Origin: RUG14515 sp045117995 | Lineage (GTDB): Bacteria > Bacillota_I > Bacilli_A > RFN20 > CAG-826 | NCBI GenBank assembly: GCA_045117995.1 | Contig: JBGUOH010000007.1 | Coordinates: forward strand, 1-54,876 | Length of the DNA stretch: 54,876 nt | Direction: 5' to 3' | Part shown: one piece after another, positions 32,206 to 41,296 of the stretch | Layout of the letters: each line of letters opens with the position of its first letter | Position numbering within the stretch: the first letter of the stretch is position 1 | The notes under the pieces: model-generated | What the model was told of the DNA's origin: nothing | The model's database searches: none | Seen by the model: only the letters and a program-made list of their open reading frames with translations | Position numbers and translations under genes: made by a program

Positions 32206-32270
32206 AAAATCATGCATAAAAAATACTTAAAATAGGTTAAAAATATTGGTTATTTCTTATGCATGATTTT
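32206..32270. repeat. Perfect 14-base inverted repeat between ackA and glgB
   Basis: AAAATCATGCATAA (32206-32219) and TTATGCATGATTTT (32257-32270), loop of 37 bases. Each arm contains the palindrome ATGCAT; their centres are 48 bases apart. It lies upstream of both divergent promoters, the position of a shared operator that could loop. No T-run follows, so it is not a terminator. Confidence 0.6.
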
Positions 32271-32313
32271 AAGATGTTGGTTCTTTTCAAAGAAAAGTTT
32301 TTTCAATCTTCAA

Positions 32314-32342
32314 TTCAAATTATCTATAACTTAAATTATAAT
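32314..32342 (+). promoter_or_regulatory. glgB-glgP promoter
   Basis: TTCAAA (32314-32319), 17-base spacer, TATAAT (32337-32342), 23 bases before the ATG. Confidence 0.6.
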
Positions 32343-32365
32343 TTAATATTATGAGGTAACTCTTT

Positions 32366-34198
32366 ATGGCTTTCGGATTACTTTACGACTTCCTCAACGG
32401 ACAATGCATCGACGCTCATAACTACTTCGGTGCGCACTTTAGCGAAAAGAAAGGAAAGGGCTATGTCACTTTCCGTTTATATGCTCCTCTTGCTGAGGAT
32501 GTCTCTGTCATTGGTGAATGGAACAACTGGGATGTCACCAAAGACAAAATGCAAAAGATTGATCTCGCTGGTGTCTGGGAAATCACCATTGAAGGATTAA
32601 AGAATTACCAATGCTATAAGTATCATTTTAAAAATGCTAAAGGTGAATACGTCGATAAAATCGACCCATTCGCTTTTTATAGTGAATTAAGACCAGGAAC
32701 ATGTTCACGCTTATTTGATAATCGTAACTTTGCGTGGCACGATGATCCTTGGCTTAAAGCGAGAACTAGAAACTTTGATACACCAATGTCCATCTATGAA
32801 ATGCATTTAGGTTCATGGAAAGGCATTGCTCCTGATGGTCATACATATTCATATGAAGAAATCGCTGACTTCCTTATTCCTTATATAAAGGAAATGGGCT
32901 ATACCCATGTGGAATTCATGCCATTAATACAATATCCATTTGATGGTTCTTGGGGCTATCAAGGAACAGGCTTCTTCTCGATTGATTCTAGATACGGAAA
33001 TCCTTTCCAATTAATGTCGCTTATCGATAGACTTCACCAAGCCGGCATCGGTGCAATTATTGATTTCGCACCTGTGCACTTCGCTAATGACGAATGGGCG
33101 CTCGCGGAATACGATGGCAGTTGTCTATTTGAATATTCCAATGAATGGAGAGTTTCTCCATGGGGTTCTTTACAATTTGATTTAGGCAAAGACCCAGTGA
33201 GAAGCTTCTTGATGAGTGCGATGAATTACTTCGTCGACTATTTCCATTTCGATGGTGTCCGTGTGGACGCTGTTAGTAACATTGTTTATTACAATGGTGA
33301 TAGCTCAATCGGTCAAAACGATGGGGCTGTTGAATTCATTAAACGTTTAAACGCGAAGATTCATATCGCTCACGATAGTGTGATGATGATCGCGGAAGAT
33401 AGTACCGCCTTCTCAGGTACCACTAGACCAACAGAACATGGCGGCCTTGGCTTTGACTACAAATGGGACCTTGGTTGGATGAACGATACTTTAAAGTATT
33501 ACGCTAAAGATCCCGTCTATAAGAAATGGGAACACTACAACATCACATTTAGCATGGCCTATTTCTATAGCGATAACTTTATGCTTCCTTTATCTCACGA
33601 CGAAGTCGTTCATGGTAAAGGTACCATCATCAACAAGATGTGGGGCGACTATTATCAAAAGTTTGCTTTAGTGCGTAACTTATACACTTATCAATTCGCT
33701 CATCCTGGTAAGAAATTATCATTCATGGGCAATGAACTTGCCTCATTCGATGAATGGAATGAAAACAAATCATTACCATGGGTACTTAAAACATTCCCAG
33801 TGCATGATAGTGTGGCCCGTTTAGTGAGAGATTTAAACTTAATCTATCGCAACCACAAAGCGATGTTCTTTGAAGAACACAATCCAATCCATTATCACTG
33901 GCTAATGGTGGACAACTCTAATGACAGCATTTATGCATTCCAAAGGAATGTTGGTGATGAAACACTCGTTTTCGTCTTTAATATGACCACAAATTACTAT
34001 GAATCATTTGCCATTCCATTAATGGAAATGGGTACATATGAGGAAATATTTAATTCCGATAAAGATGTTTATGGTGGTGACAATCAATTCAACGGTTTGC
34101 CTGTTGATAGTGAACCAGGTAGTTTTGAAGGTTTACCAGCCCATATGAACATCAAAATTGCAAGTTTGGGAGCTTGTATATTTAAGAAAATTAAATAA
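32366..34198 (+). CDS. glgB: 1,4-alpha-glucan branching enzyme
   Basis: 610 residues. Transfers alpha-1,4 chains to 6-positions in glycogen. An N-terminal CBM48-like module (VTFRLYAPLAEDVSVIGEWN, about residues 34-53) is followed by a GH13 barrel. The catalytic residues are visible: nucleophile D301 in FDGVRVDAV, acid/base E344 in IAEDST, and the transition-state Asp in LSHDE (H411-D412). It is slightly shorter than E. coli GlgB because the first N-terminal module is absent. The ATG at 32366 follows GAGGTAAC. glgP follows 14 bases downstream. No glgA or glgC lies in this window, so the source of the alpha-glucan is not shown here. Confidence 0.96.
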   Translation: MAFGLLYDFLNGQCIDAHNYFGAHFSEKKGKGYVTFRLYAPLAEDVSVIGEWNNWDVTKDKMQKIDLAGVWEITIEGLKNYQCYKYHFKNAKGEYVDKIDPFAFYSELRPGTCSRLFDNRNFAWHDDPWLKARTRNFDTPMSIYEMHLGSWKGIAPDGHTYSYEEIADFLIPYIKEMGYTHVEFMPLIQYPFDGSWGYQGTGFFSIDSRYGNPFQLMSLIDRLHQAGIGAIIDFAPVHFANDEWALAEYDGSCLFEYSNEWRVSPWGSLQFDLGKDPVRSFLMSAMNYFVDYFHFDGVRVDAVSNIVYYNGDSSIGQNDGAVEFIKRLNAKIHIAHDSVMMIAEDSTAFSGTTRPTEHGGLGFDYKWDLGWMNDTLKYYAKDPVYKKWEHYNITFSMAYFYSDNFMLPLSHDEVVHGKGTIINKMWGDYYQKFALVRNLYTYQFAHPGKKLSFMGNELASFDEWNENKSLPWVLKTFPVHDSVARLVRDLNLIYRNHKAMFFEEHNPIHYHWLMVDNSNDSIYAFQRNVGDETLVFVFNMTTNYYESFAIPLMEMGTYEEIFNSDKDVYGGDNQFNGLPVDSEPGSFEGLPAHMNIKIASLGACIFKKIK

Positions 34199-34212
34199 GG
34201 AGAATTTCGTTT

Positions 34213-36615
34213 ATGTTCGATAATAAACAACAATTCAAAGAAGAATATGCCCGTCGTCTTCAAGAAAGATACGGCGTGACCATTGAAACAAGTCATATCT
34301 CTGAAAGATATACAGTTTTAGGGGAAATGGTCAGAGACTACGCTAACGTGGACTGGGGCAGAACCCACGATAAAACAATTAAAAAACAAAAAACATTAGT
34401 TTACTTCTCCATGGAATTCTTAATTGGTAGATTGCTTGTTAACAATCTCCAAAACATGGGCATCTATGATGTTGTTAAAGAAGGCTTAGCTGATTACGGC
34501 ATTAATATTCACGAATTAGAAGAACAAGAAAGTGATGCCGGCTTAGGCAATGGTGGTCTTGGTCGTCTTGCTGCTTGTTTCTTAGATAGTATTGCTTCTT
34601 TAGGCTATGTTGGGCATGGCAACTGTATCCGTTACGGATACGGCTTCTTCCGTCAAAAGATTGTCAGAGGCAAACAAGTTGAACTTCCAGACCAATGGTT
34701 AACTAATGGTAACGCTTGGGAAGTGAGAAGAGCGAAATACGCTGTTCAAGTTAAGTTATACGGTAATCCTGAAACCTACTTAAAAGCGGATGGTTCATAT
34801 GGTATTAGAACCGTGAACTCTCTTAATGTACGTGCGGTTCCATATGACGTGCCAGTCGTCGGCTATCGTAACCACGTGACAAACACATTAAGACTATGGA
34901 ATGCTGAACCAACAAGCGATCCATTACCAAAAGGTGTCACATTCAAAGAATACTGCAACGGCTTAGAAGAATTATGTCATGGTCTTTATCCAGATGATTC
35001 CACTGAAGAAGGCCGTATCTTACGTTTAAGACAACAATATTTCTTAGTCAGTGCGGGTTTACAAAGTACACTTTGTTCCTATTATAGACACCATGGTACC
35101 CTTAAGGGTATTCATGAACAATATGTCTTCCAACTCAATGACACTCACCCAATCTTAGCCATTCCAGAAATGATGAGAATCATGATGGATGAATATGATA
35201 TGGGCTGGGATGAAGCTTGGGAAGAAGTCACTCAATCAATGGCGTTCACTAACCACACAGTTATGCCTGAAGCCTTAGAAAAGTGGCCAGTTAACTATGT
35301 CCAAAATCTCATTCCTCGTGTCTACATGATTATCGAAGAAATCAATCGTCGTTTCTCCATTGAAATGGCTAACAATAATGTCCCTAATGACGCTAGATAT
35401 CAAATGAGCATCATTAAAGATGGACAAATCCATATGTGTAACCTCGCTATTTATACAGCGTTCTCAGTGAATGGTGTCGCAGCATTACACACTGAAATCT
35501 TAAAGAGCATTACCTTCAAAGATTTCTATAACTACATGCCACAAAAGTTTAATAACAAGACAAATGGTGTCACTCATCGTAGATGGCTTGTTTACGCAAA
35601 CCCAAAATTAACTCAGTTAATTAATAGCTATATTGGTGAAGATTGGATTACCAATATGGACTTAATCAAAGGCTTTGAAAAATTCAAAGACGATGAGGAA
35701 GTCTTAAAGTCTATCGGTAATATTAAATACGCTAACAAAGTAGCATTAGCTAAATACATTAAAGAAAATAACGGTATTGAAGTTGATCCTGATTCCATCT
35801 TTGATGTGCAAATCAAGAGACTTCACGCCTATAAGAGACAACTCTTAAATATCTTCCATGTCATTTACTTATACCAAAGAATGAAGGAAGACCCATCATT
35901 TAGAATCTACCCACACACCTATATCTTTGGTGCGAAAGCAGCGCCTAGCTACACATATGCCAAGAAGATTATCGAATTAATCCTCGCTGTCGCAGATGTC
36001 ATTAATAATGATGAAGAAACAAACAAGTTCCTCAAAGTAGTTTTCATTGAAAACTATGGTGTCACATTAGCCGAGCTTATCATTCCAGCAGCGGATGTTA
36101 GTGAACAAATTTCTACTGCTGGTAAAGAAGCCAGTGGTACTTCTAACATGAAGCTCATGATGAATGGGGCTATTACTCTTGGCACAATGGATGGTGCAAA
36201 CATTGAAATCGTCCAACGTGGTGGAGAAGAGAATAATGTCATCTTCGGCTTAAGAAGTGAAGAAGTTGAAGAACACTACAAGAAACAAGATTACAATCCA
36301 TGGGATGTTTATAATAATGATCACAGAATTAAAGGTGTTTTAGATTCCTTGTTCAATGGTCCATGGTCTGGTTTCCGTCATGATAAGTTCACCATCATCT
36401 TTGATGAAATCATGAATAAACATGATGAATATTTCATCCTCGCGGACTTTGATTCCTACGTCAAAGCGCAAGAGAAGATTCAAGAACTCTATCAAAACAA
36501 ATCACTTTGGAACAAGATGTGCTTAATGAATATCGCTAACTCTAGCTTCTTTACAAGCGATCGTACAATCAAGAGTTATGCCGAAGAGATTTGGCACTTA
36601 GAGAAGGTTAAATAA
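34213..36615 (+). CDS. glgP: Glycogen/alpha-glucan phosphorylase
   Basis: 800 residues, normal length for GT35. Releases glucose 1-phosphate from alpha-1,4-glucans with pyridoxal phosphate as cofactor. The PLP lysine is K647 in ASGTSNMKLMMNG; other family stretches are GNGGLGRLAACFLDS, QLNDTHP and KRLHAYKRQ. The N-terminal allosteric phosphorylation site of animal enzymes is absent. An AAGGAG site precedes the ATG. It sits between glgB and a dUTPase gene, with a two-base gap to the latter, so the three form an operon. Confidence 0.97.
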   Translation: MFDNKQQFKEEYARRLQERYGVTIETSHISERYTVLGEMVRDYANVDWGRTHDKTIKKQKTLVYFSMEFLIGRLLVNNLQNMGIYDVVKEGLADYGINIHELEEQESDAGLGNGGLGRLAACFLDSIASLGYVGHGNCIRYGYGFFRQKIVRGKQVELPDQWLTNGNAWEVRRAKYAVQVKLYGNPETYLKADGSYGIRTVNSLNVRAVPYDVPVVGYRNHVTNTLRLWNAEPTSDPLPKGVTFKEYCNGLEELCHGLYPDDSTEEGRILRLRQQYFLVSAGLQSTLCSYYRHHGTLKGIHEQYVFQLNDTHPILAIPEMMRIMMDEYDMGWDEAWEEVTQSMAFTNHTVMPEALEKWPVNYVQNLIPRVYMIIEEINRRFSIEMANNNVPNDARYQMSIIKDGQIHMCNLAIYTAFSVNGVAALHTEILKSITFKDFYNYMPQKFNNKTNGVTHRRWLVYANPKLTQLINSYIGEDWITNMDLIKGFEKFKDDEEVLKSIGNIKYANKVALAKYIKENNGIEVDPDSIFDVQIKRLHAYKRQLLNIFHVIYLYQRMKEDPSFRIYPHTYIFGAKAAPSYTYAKKIIELILAVADVINNDEETNKFLKVVFIENYGVTLAELIIPAADVSEQISTAGKEASGTSNMKLMMNGAITLGTMDGANIEIVQRGGEENNVIFGLRSEEVEEHYKKQDYNPWDVYNNDHRIKGVLDSLFNGPWSGFRHDKFTIIFDEIMNKHDEYFILADFDSYVKAQEKIQELYQNKSLWNKMCLMNIANSSFFTSDRTIKSYAEEIWHLEKVK

Positions 36616-36617
36616 TT

Positions 36618-37109
36618 ATGGCAATTGAACTATCAAATTTATACCAAAAACAAAGCGAATTAGACGCTCGAATCGCTGAAAATCATAGTGTTACCTACGC
36701 TTCCACAAGAAGTAGACGAATCCTCGCGTTACTCGTCGAGTTTGGTGAATTCGCTAACGCCACTAGATGCTTCAAATATTGGTCCAACAAACCAAGCGAA
36801 GCGCAAGATATCGTCTTAGACGAATATGTCGATGGCTTACATTTCTTCCTATCATTAGGTATTGATATCAAAGCTAGCAAAAGAAAGTATAACTACACCA
36901 AACATAGTGATGATCTTACAGAACAAATCTTAGAAGTGTATAGGCTAGCCGCTATCTTCTTGAAGAAACAAGATGAAAAAAGCTACATCAAAGCTTTCCA
37001 AGCCTTCATCAATATCGTCCCTATCTTAAAAGTTAGATGGTCCACAATTGAAAAGGCCTACTACAAAAAACTTGGTGAAAACTATCACCGCCAAGACACT
37101 AACTATTAG
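36618..37109 (+). CDS. Dimeric all-alpha dUTPase (dUTPase_2 / MazG-like)
   Basis: 163 residues. Hydrolyses dUTP to dUMP, keeping uracil out of DNA and giving the dTMP precursor. The sequence follows the all-helical dimeric dUTPase pattern: LYQKQSELDARI, ALLVEFGEFANATRCFKYWS with the metal-binding Glu residues, and LDEYVDGLHFFLSLGID with a further Glu and Asp. This is not the trimeric beta-type enzyme. It starts two bases after glgP, with GAGAAGG upstream, and ends nine bases from the convergent DUF523 gene. The link with glycogen genes seems to be only transcriptional. Confidence 0.88.
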   Translation: MAIELSNLYQKQSELDARIAENHSVTYASTRSRRILALLVEFGEFANATRCFKYWSNKPSEAQDIVLDEYVDGLHFFLSLGIDIKASKRKYNYTKHSDDLTEQILEVYRLAAIFLKKQDEKSYIKAFQAFINIVPILKVRWSTIEKAYYKKLGENYHRQDTNY

Positions 37110-37118
37110 TCTTTAAAA

Positions 37119-37553
37119 CTATTTAAGCAAGGAATCGATATCGTCTTCACTATAGACTTCGATTCCTTTTTCTTTTAAATATTCCGCGGTCACACCCATA
37201 CTAGAGATTTCTTTATGTGAGAAGCTACCATCATAAATAATCTTGCTACCACATGAAGGGGATTTCTCCTTGAGAATGACTTTCTGAATTTTTAAAAATA
37301 AACAAATATTGAACGCTAATTCAGCGCCTTTTAAATAGGCATCAGTGACGTCTTCTCCGTCTTGATTAACGACTCTATCACCAATACGTTCCGCTGGTGT
37401 ACGAGGAATAGATAAACCACCTTCTACTTCAGGGCAGAAAGGAATAAGTTCATATTTTTCTAATAAAGCGTCAAGTTTAGGCGTGAGATTATTGCCACCG
37501 TTATACTTAACGTTATCGCCTACGAGGCACGCTGAGATTAAGATTCTTTCCAT
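37119..37553 (-). CDS. DUF523 family protein (YbbK-like)
   Basis: 144 residues. Matches the DUF523 pattern: ILISACLVGDNVKYNGGNN at the start, FCPEVEGGLSIPRTPAERI, and KEKSPSCG near the middle. Three conserved cysteines suggest metal or Fe-S binding; the biochemical role is not established as far as I know. A TAATAT -10-like box lies seven bases before the ATG and the only Shine-Dalgarno is a weak GGTGAT, so translation may start from a very short leader. Divergent from the YgjP-like gene; convergent with the dUTPase gene. Confidence 0.88.
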   Translation of the reverse strand: MERILISACLVGDNVKYNGGNNLTPKLDALLEKYELIPFCPEVEGGLSIPRTPAERIGDRVVNQDGEDVTDAYLKGAELAFNICLFLKIQKVILKEKSPSCGSKIIYDGSFSHKEISSMGVTAEYLKEKGIEVYSEDDIDSLLK

Positions 37554-37578
37554 ATCACCGATATTAAATCATAAATGA

Positions 37579-37608
37579 TTATCAATATCTATCTTTTAGT
37601 TTTACAAT
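37579..37608 (+). promoter_or_regulatory. Promoter of the YgjP-like gene, giving a leaderless transcript
   Basis: TTATCA (37579-37584), 18-base spacer, TACAAT (37603-37608), then AAGAGC and the ATG at 37615. Same spacing and -10 as in front of dnaE. Confidence 0.55.
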
Positions 37609-37614
37609 AAGAGC

Positions 37615-38250
37615 ATGAATAAATCTTTTATTTATTGCCTTAACAATCAAGAATATACAGTTAATATCACCTACAAAAGAATCAGGAATATCCATTATCG
37701 TTTTAAGGATGGTGCTTTTGAAATTAGCTGCCATAGATTAACACCAATGTCTATGATTAAAAGTGGGTTAGAAAAGTTTGCGCCTAAACTCATCAAAAGA
37801 AGCGCTAAAACGCAAGCGGAAACGGATGATTATATCTATATCCTTGGTAACAAGATTCCTTTAACGTTCCCAGGTAGCCTCAACTTCTTAGACGAAGTAA
37901 TTGCTTTTGATAATAAAGAACAACTCAAAAAGAAGCTTAGAAAAGTGTTCCTTAGTTATTTAACTAATCAAACAGAGAAATGGGCCAAAGTAATGAACGC
38001 TCCAATGTATCAAATCAAGATTAGAGAAATGCGTTCTAGATATGGCACAAATAATAGAGCAAAGAAAACCATTACCTACTCCATGACACTTCTTTTTTAT
38101 TCGCCAGAAATCATTGATTCCGTTATTATCCACGAATTAACACACTGTTTTGTTTACGACCATAGCGATAATTTTTATCGCTTGTTATATAAATATTGTC
38201 CTAACTATGATATGTTAAGAAAGAAGCTCATAAAGGCGGTCTTTGAATAA
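37615..38250 (+). CDS. YgjP/DUF45-like zinc metallohydrolase
   Basis: 211 residues. The C-terminal half carries the M48/WLM-type zinc motif HELTHCFVYDHSDNFY (HExxH plus a third His), preceded by IREMRSRYGTNN and TITYSMTLLFYSPEIID, the standard DUF45 layout. Members are predicted metal-dependent hydrolases or peptidases; the substrate is unknown. The ATG at 37615 has no separate ribosome-binding site and lies six bases after a -10 box. Its TAATG stop overlaps the start of the methyltransferase gene. It heads a four-gene run to 40128. Confidence 0.88.
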   Translation: MNKSFIYCLNNQEYTVNITYKRIRNIHYRFKDGAFEISCHRLTPMSMIKSGLEKFAPKLIKRSAKTQAETDDYIYILGNKIPLTFPGSLNFLDEVIAFDNKEQLKKKLRKVFLSYLTNQTEKWAKVMNAPMYQIKIREMRSRYGTNNRAKKTITYSMTLLFYSPEIIDSVIIHELTHCFVYDHSDNFYRLLYKYCPNYDMLRKKLIKAVFE

Positions 38251-38969
38251 TGTTAGAAATCACATCCAAAAACAACCAAAAGATTAAAGATGCTGCTAGT
38301 TTAAGAATGAAGAAAACTAGACAAGAAAAGGGTCTTTTCCTAATGGAAGGAATTAAGAATTTAGACATGGCCTTAAAGTATGGCCAAGTGAAAACAATAT
38401 TTACTAGCATTGGTCTTCCAAAACTTGGCCAAGATATTGAAACTTACAAAGTAAACGATGAGATTATCGCCAAATTAGCGGCCTCTGAAAACCCAGAAGG
38501 CGTAGTCTTTGTTTGTGAAAATCTCAAACCTAAAAAAGATAAAAAAGACTATCATAAAATCCTTTATCTAGACCATATCAATGATCCGGGTAATTTAGGC
38601 ACAATGATTAGAACCGCTGCGGCTTTTAATTATGACGCTGTTATCATGAGTGGAGGTACATGTGATTTATATAACGAAAAAGTCATCGCTGCCTCTAAAG
38701 GTTCCATCTTCTTAATTGACTGCATCTACGATGATATCGCTAATTACGATAAACCAATCATTGTTAGTATCCTTGATGAAGATACAGTTCCACTAAGTGA
38801 AGCCAAACCATTAAAAGACTTTGTCTTAGTCATCGGTAATGAATCTCATGGTGTATCTGAAGAAGTCATCGCTAAAGCTAGCCAAAAAGTGAAAATTGAA
38901 ATGAGTGATAAAATCGATTCATTAAACGCTGCGATAGCCGCCGGTATTTTGATGAATCACTATAAATAG
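38250..38969 (+). CDS. SpoU-family RNA 2'-O-methyltransferase (YsgA-like)
   Basis: 239 residues. Transfers methyl from S-adenosylmethionine to a ribose 2'-OH of rRNA or tRNA. An N-terminal substrate-binding domain (about 1-95, LEITSKNNQKIKDA) is followed by the SpoU knot: DHINDPGNLGTMIRTAAAF (motif 1), VIGNESHGVS (motif 2) and KIDSLNAAIAAGI (motif 3). The Bacillus gene in this position, upstream of pheS-pheT, is ysgA, a paralogue of rlmB. The target nucleotide cannot be told from sequence. Confidence 0.92.
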   Translation: MLEITSKNNQKIKDAASLRMKKTRQEKGLFLMEGIKNLDMALKYGQVKTIFTSIGLPKLGQDIETYKVNDEIIAKLAASENPEGVVFVCENLKPKKDKKDYHKILYLDHINDPGNLGTMIRTAAAFNYDAVIMSGGTCDLYNEKVIAASKGSIFLIDCIYDDIANYDKPIIVSILDEDTVPLSEAKPLKDFVLVIGNESHGVSEEVIAKASQKVKIEMSDKIDSLNAAIAAGILMNHYK

Positions 38970-38980
38970 AGGTAATAAAT

Positions 38981-39196
38981 ATGGTTGTTAAAATGAGATG
39001 TCCAATCTGTGGAAACGAAGAATTCTATTACGTTCCTAATCCAATGATGACTGGTAATAGAAATGTCTATACCATCATTCAAGCGGGCGGTTCATTTGCC
39101 ACTGCCAATCGCTATGTCTGCACTAAATGTGGTTATCTTGTTGAGAAATTCGAAGGTGCAGAGCTTCAAAAGATTGCTAATAAAATCGGAAGATAA
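38981..39196 (+). CDS. Small zinc-ribbon protein
   Basis: 71 residues with two CxxC knuckles: CPICGN at the N-terminus and CTKCGY in the second half. This is a single zinc ribbon, similar to small orphan ribbons seen widely in Bacillota; the stretch between is polar. The ATG has a GAGGTAATAAAT site. It sits between the SpoU methyltransferase and a hydrolase, two bases before the next start. Probable nucleic-acid or protein binding; the role is unknown. Confidence 0.8.
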   Translation: MVVKMRCPICGNEEFYYVPNPMMTGNRNVYTIIQAGGSFATANRYVCTKCGYLVEKFEGAELQKIANKIGR

Positions 39197-39198
39197 CT

Positions 39199-40128
39199 AT
39201 GGGTATTGTCTCTAAGGTCTACATTGAGAAATTCGTTTGCCGTTATGACAAAGAAGTAGGTGTGCCTTACTATGCCTATACTGATTTTAAAGGTTTAAAG
39301 CAAGAAGCTTATACATTTAACAATTCCAAAGGAATTGAAATACATTATTTCTTTTATTATTACGATAACTATCAAGAAGATAAAATCATTCTCTTTTTAC
39401 CAGGCTTAGGACCAGGTCATGCTTCTTATATGAGAGAGATTGAAACTCTTGCTAAGCGTGGTTATAAAGTTTTAACTTTGGATTATACCGGATGTGGTGA
39501 ATCTAAGGGTCCTTATCTTGGTTCTTTAAACACTCCAACAAGAGACACAATGGATTTACTTAACTTATTAAACCTTGATAAACCAATCGTCGTGATGGGT
39601 CATTCTTTAGGCGGTTTCACCGCTTTAAAAGTGGCGTCATTAAGAAAAGAAATCACCAAAGTAGTGGTCATGTCTCCAATTGTCACTATTAGACCAATGA
39701 TATTTAATGCTTCTAAGAGCAAATTCATCACCCACTTCGTATTAAAATACGAAAGAAAAGTAGAGAAAGAATACGATAAGATTGATGTGCCTAATTATTT
39801 AAAAACCACATCTGACGATATCTTATTTATCCAATCAGTGGATGATCCAATGGTGCCTTATGAAACTTCTTTAAAAGTAGCGGAAGAAAGTAACAATCCA
39901 CATATTCAAACCATCAAATTTGAAAATCGAAAACATAATCCAAACTATACGTTAGAAGCTGTTCAATATATGAACGAAGTCTTTGGAGCGTTCAATCGTC
40001 GAGTGATGGATAAAGCCATCGCAACAGACGAAGAAAGAATCACCTATTTTAAAGATGTCTCGATAAAAAGACTCACCGAACAAGACCAAAACCTCTTTAA
40101 TCAAATCGAAGAATTCATCAGTAAATAA
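39199..40128 (+). CDS. Alpha/beta hydrolase
   Basis: 309 residues. Serine hydrolase fold: FLPGLGPGH supplies the oxyanion loop, the nucleophile elbow is GHSLGG, and the acid and base are likely Asp in SVDDPMVPYE and His in ENRKHNPNY. A YTGCGESKG stretch is typical of lipase- or esterase-like family members. There is no signal peptide, so it is cytoplasmic. It could be a lysophospholipase- or carboxylesterase-like enzyme; the substrate is not predictable. It starts two bases after the zinc-ribbon stop and ends before the pheS terminator-promoter region. Confidence 0.88.
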   Translation: MGIVSKVYIEKFVCRYDKEVGVPYYAYTDFKGLKQEAYTFNNSKGIEIHYFFYYYDNYQEDKIILFLPGLGPGHASYMREIETLAKRGYKVLTLDYTGCGESKGPYLGSLNTPTRDTMDLLNLLNLDKPIVVMGHSLGGFTALKVASLRKEITKVVVMSPIVTIRPMIFNASKSKFITHFVLKYERKVEKEYDKIDVPNYLKTTSDDILFIQSVDDPMVPYETSLKVAEESNNPHIQTIKFENRKHNPNYTLEAVQYMNEVFGAFNRRVMDKAIATDEERITYFKDVSIKRLTEQDQNLFNQIEEFISK

Positions 40129-40166
40129 GTCACTTTATAATCGACTTCCTTATGTAAAATAAAACA

Positions 40167-40200
40167 ATATTACAAATTATCATATGTAATATGGTTTTTT
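40167..40200 (+). terminator. Intrinsic terminator before pheS
   Basis: Stem ATATTACA (40167-40174) / TGTAATAT (40185-40192), then GGTTTTTT. It ends the operon beginning at 37615. Confidence 0.7.
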
Positions 40201-40201
40201 G

Positions 40202-40210
40202 TGCTATAAT
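40202..40210 (+). promoter_or_regulatory. Extended -10 promoter of pheS-pheT-yceD
   Basis: TGCTATAAT, an extended -10, at 40202-40210; no good -35. About 29 bases before the pheS ATG. No T-box leader fits in this space. Confidence 0.5.
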
Positions 40211-40239
40211 CAATAACGATTTTGTAAGTGAGGGTCTTT

Positions 40240-41277
40240 ATGGAAAATGAAAAATTATTAAATCTAAAGAACGCCGCTCTTAAAGAAATAGAAGAAGCTA
40301 ACAGTGTTGATTCTTTAAACGCCGTTAGAAATACATATTTGTCTAAGAAGAGCGAATTATCTTCTTTAACTTCTCAAATCGGTCAATTGCCACCAGAAGA
40401 AAGAAAGTCCTTTGGTGCCGCTTTAACTGAAGTGAGAGTGGCCATTACTTCCGCCATTGAAGAGAAGATGACTTATTTGAAAAATAAGGAATTAAAAGAA
40501 AAGTTAGAAAAAGAGCAAATCGATATCTCTTTACCAGGCACATCTTATGATGTCGGTGGTCGTAACCCATTTTATGTCATCCGTGACGAAATGATTGATA
40601 TCTTTTTAGGTATGGGTTTTGAAGTAGCCGATGGTCCTGAAGTGGAAAAAGATTTGTACAACTTTGAATTATTAAATATCCCAAAAGATCACCCTGCTAG
40701 AGATATGCAAGACACCTTCTATATTAATGAAAATGAGTTATTAAGAACTCATACTTCCCCAGTTCAAGCTAGAACCATGGAAGCAAAGAAAGGTGCTCCT
40801 ATTAGAATTATTTGCCCAGGCAAAACATACCGTAGAGACGACGATGATGCGACACACTCACATCAATTCGCGCAAATCGAAGGCTTAGTTATTGATAAGG
40901 GCATTAATATCGGTCACTTAAAAGCGACCTTAGAATTATTCGCTAAAAAGATGTTTGGTGAAAAACGTGAAATTAGATTAAGAAGTTCTTACTTCCCATT
41001 CACTGAACCAAGCGTGGAAGTCGATATCACCTGCGCTAACTGTGGTGGTAAAGGTTGCAATATGTGTAAAGGTACAGGCTATATTGAAATCTTAGGCGCT
41101 GGTATGGTCCATCCAAACGTTCTTAAGATGAACGGCTATGATCCAGAACAATATAGTGGTTTCGCCTTTGGTGTGGGTATTGAACGTGTTGCCGTCTTAA
41201 GATACGGCATTGACGATATCCGTAAGATTTATCAAAACGATGTCAGATTTTTGAAGCAATTCAAGAAAATGAGCTAA
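40240..41277 (+). CDS. pheS: Phenylalanyl-tRNA synthetase alpha subunit
   Basis: 345 residues from the ATG at 40240, preceded by GTGAGGG; four more codons upstream lie between the -10 and this site and are not supported. Catalytic subunit of the alpha2beta2 enzyme. After an N-terminal coiled-coil that binds tRNA, the class II core shows GRNPFYVIRDEMIDIF, LRTHTSPVQARTM (motif 2 region), TYRRDDDDATHSHQF and the motif 3 GFAFGVGIERVAVLRYG. A CANCGGKGCNMC cluster is of the type seen in Bacillota PheS. Co-transcribed with pheT. Confidence 0.97.
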   Translation: MENEKLLNLKNAALKEIEEANSVDSLNAVRNTYLSKKSELSSLTSQIGQLPPEERKSFGAALTEVRVAITSAIEEKMTYLKNKELKEKLEKEQIDISLPGTSYDVGGRNPFYVIRDEMIDIFLGMGFEVADGPEVEKDLYNFELLNIPKDHPARDMQDTFYINENELLRTHTSPVQARTMEAKKGAPIRIICPGKTYRRDDDDATHSHQFAQIEGLVIDKGINIGHLKATLELFAKKMFGEKREIRLRSSYFPFTEPSVEVDITCANCGGKGCNMCKGTGYIEILGAGMVHPNVLKMNGYDPEQYSGFAFGVGIERVAVLRYGIDDIRKIYQNDVRFLKQFKKMS

Positions 41278-41296
41278 TGGTGGGAGGTCTAGAAGT

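Noticed and set aside
37561..37566. Leaderless promoter for the DUF523 gene (TAATAT seven bases before the ATG)
   Set aside because: No -35 at a workable distance and a weak GGTGAT site is present; the evidence is too thin to list as a promoter.
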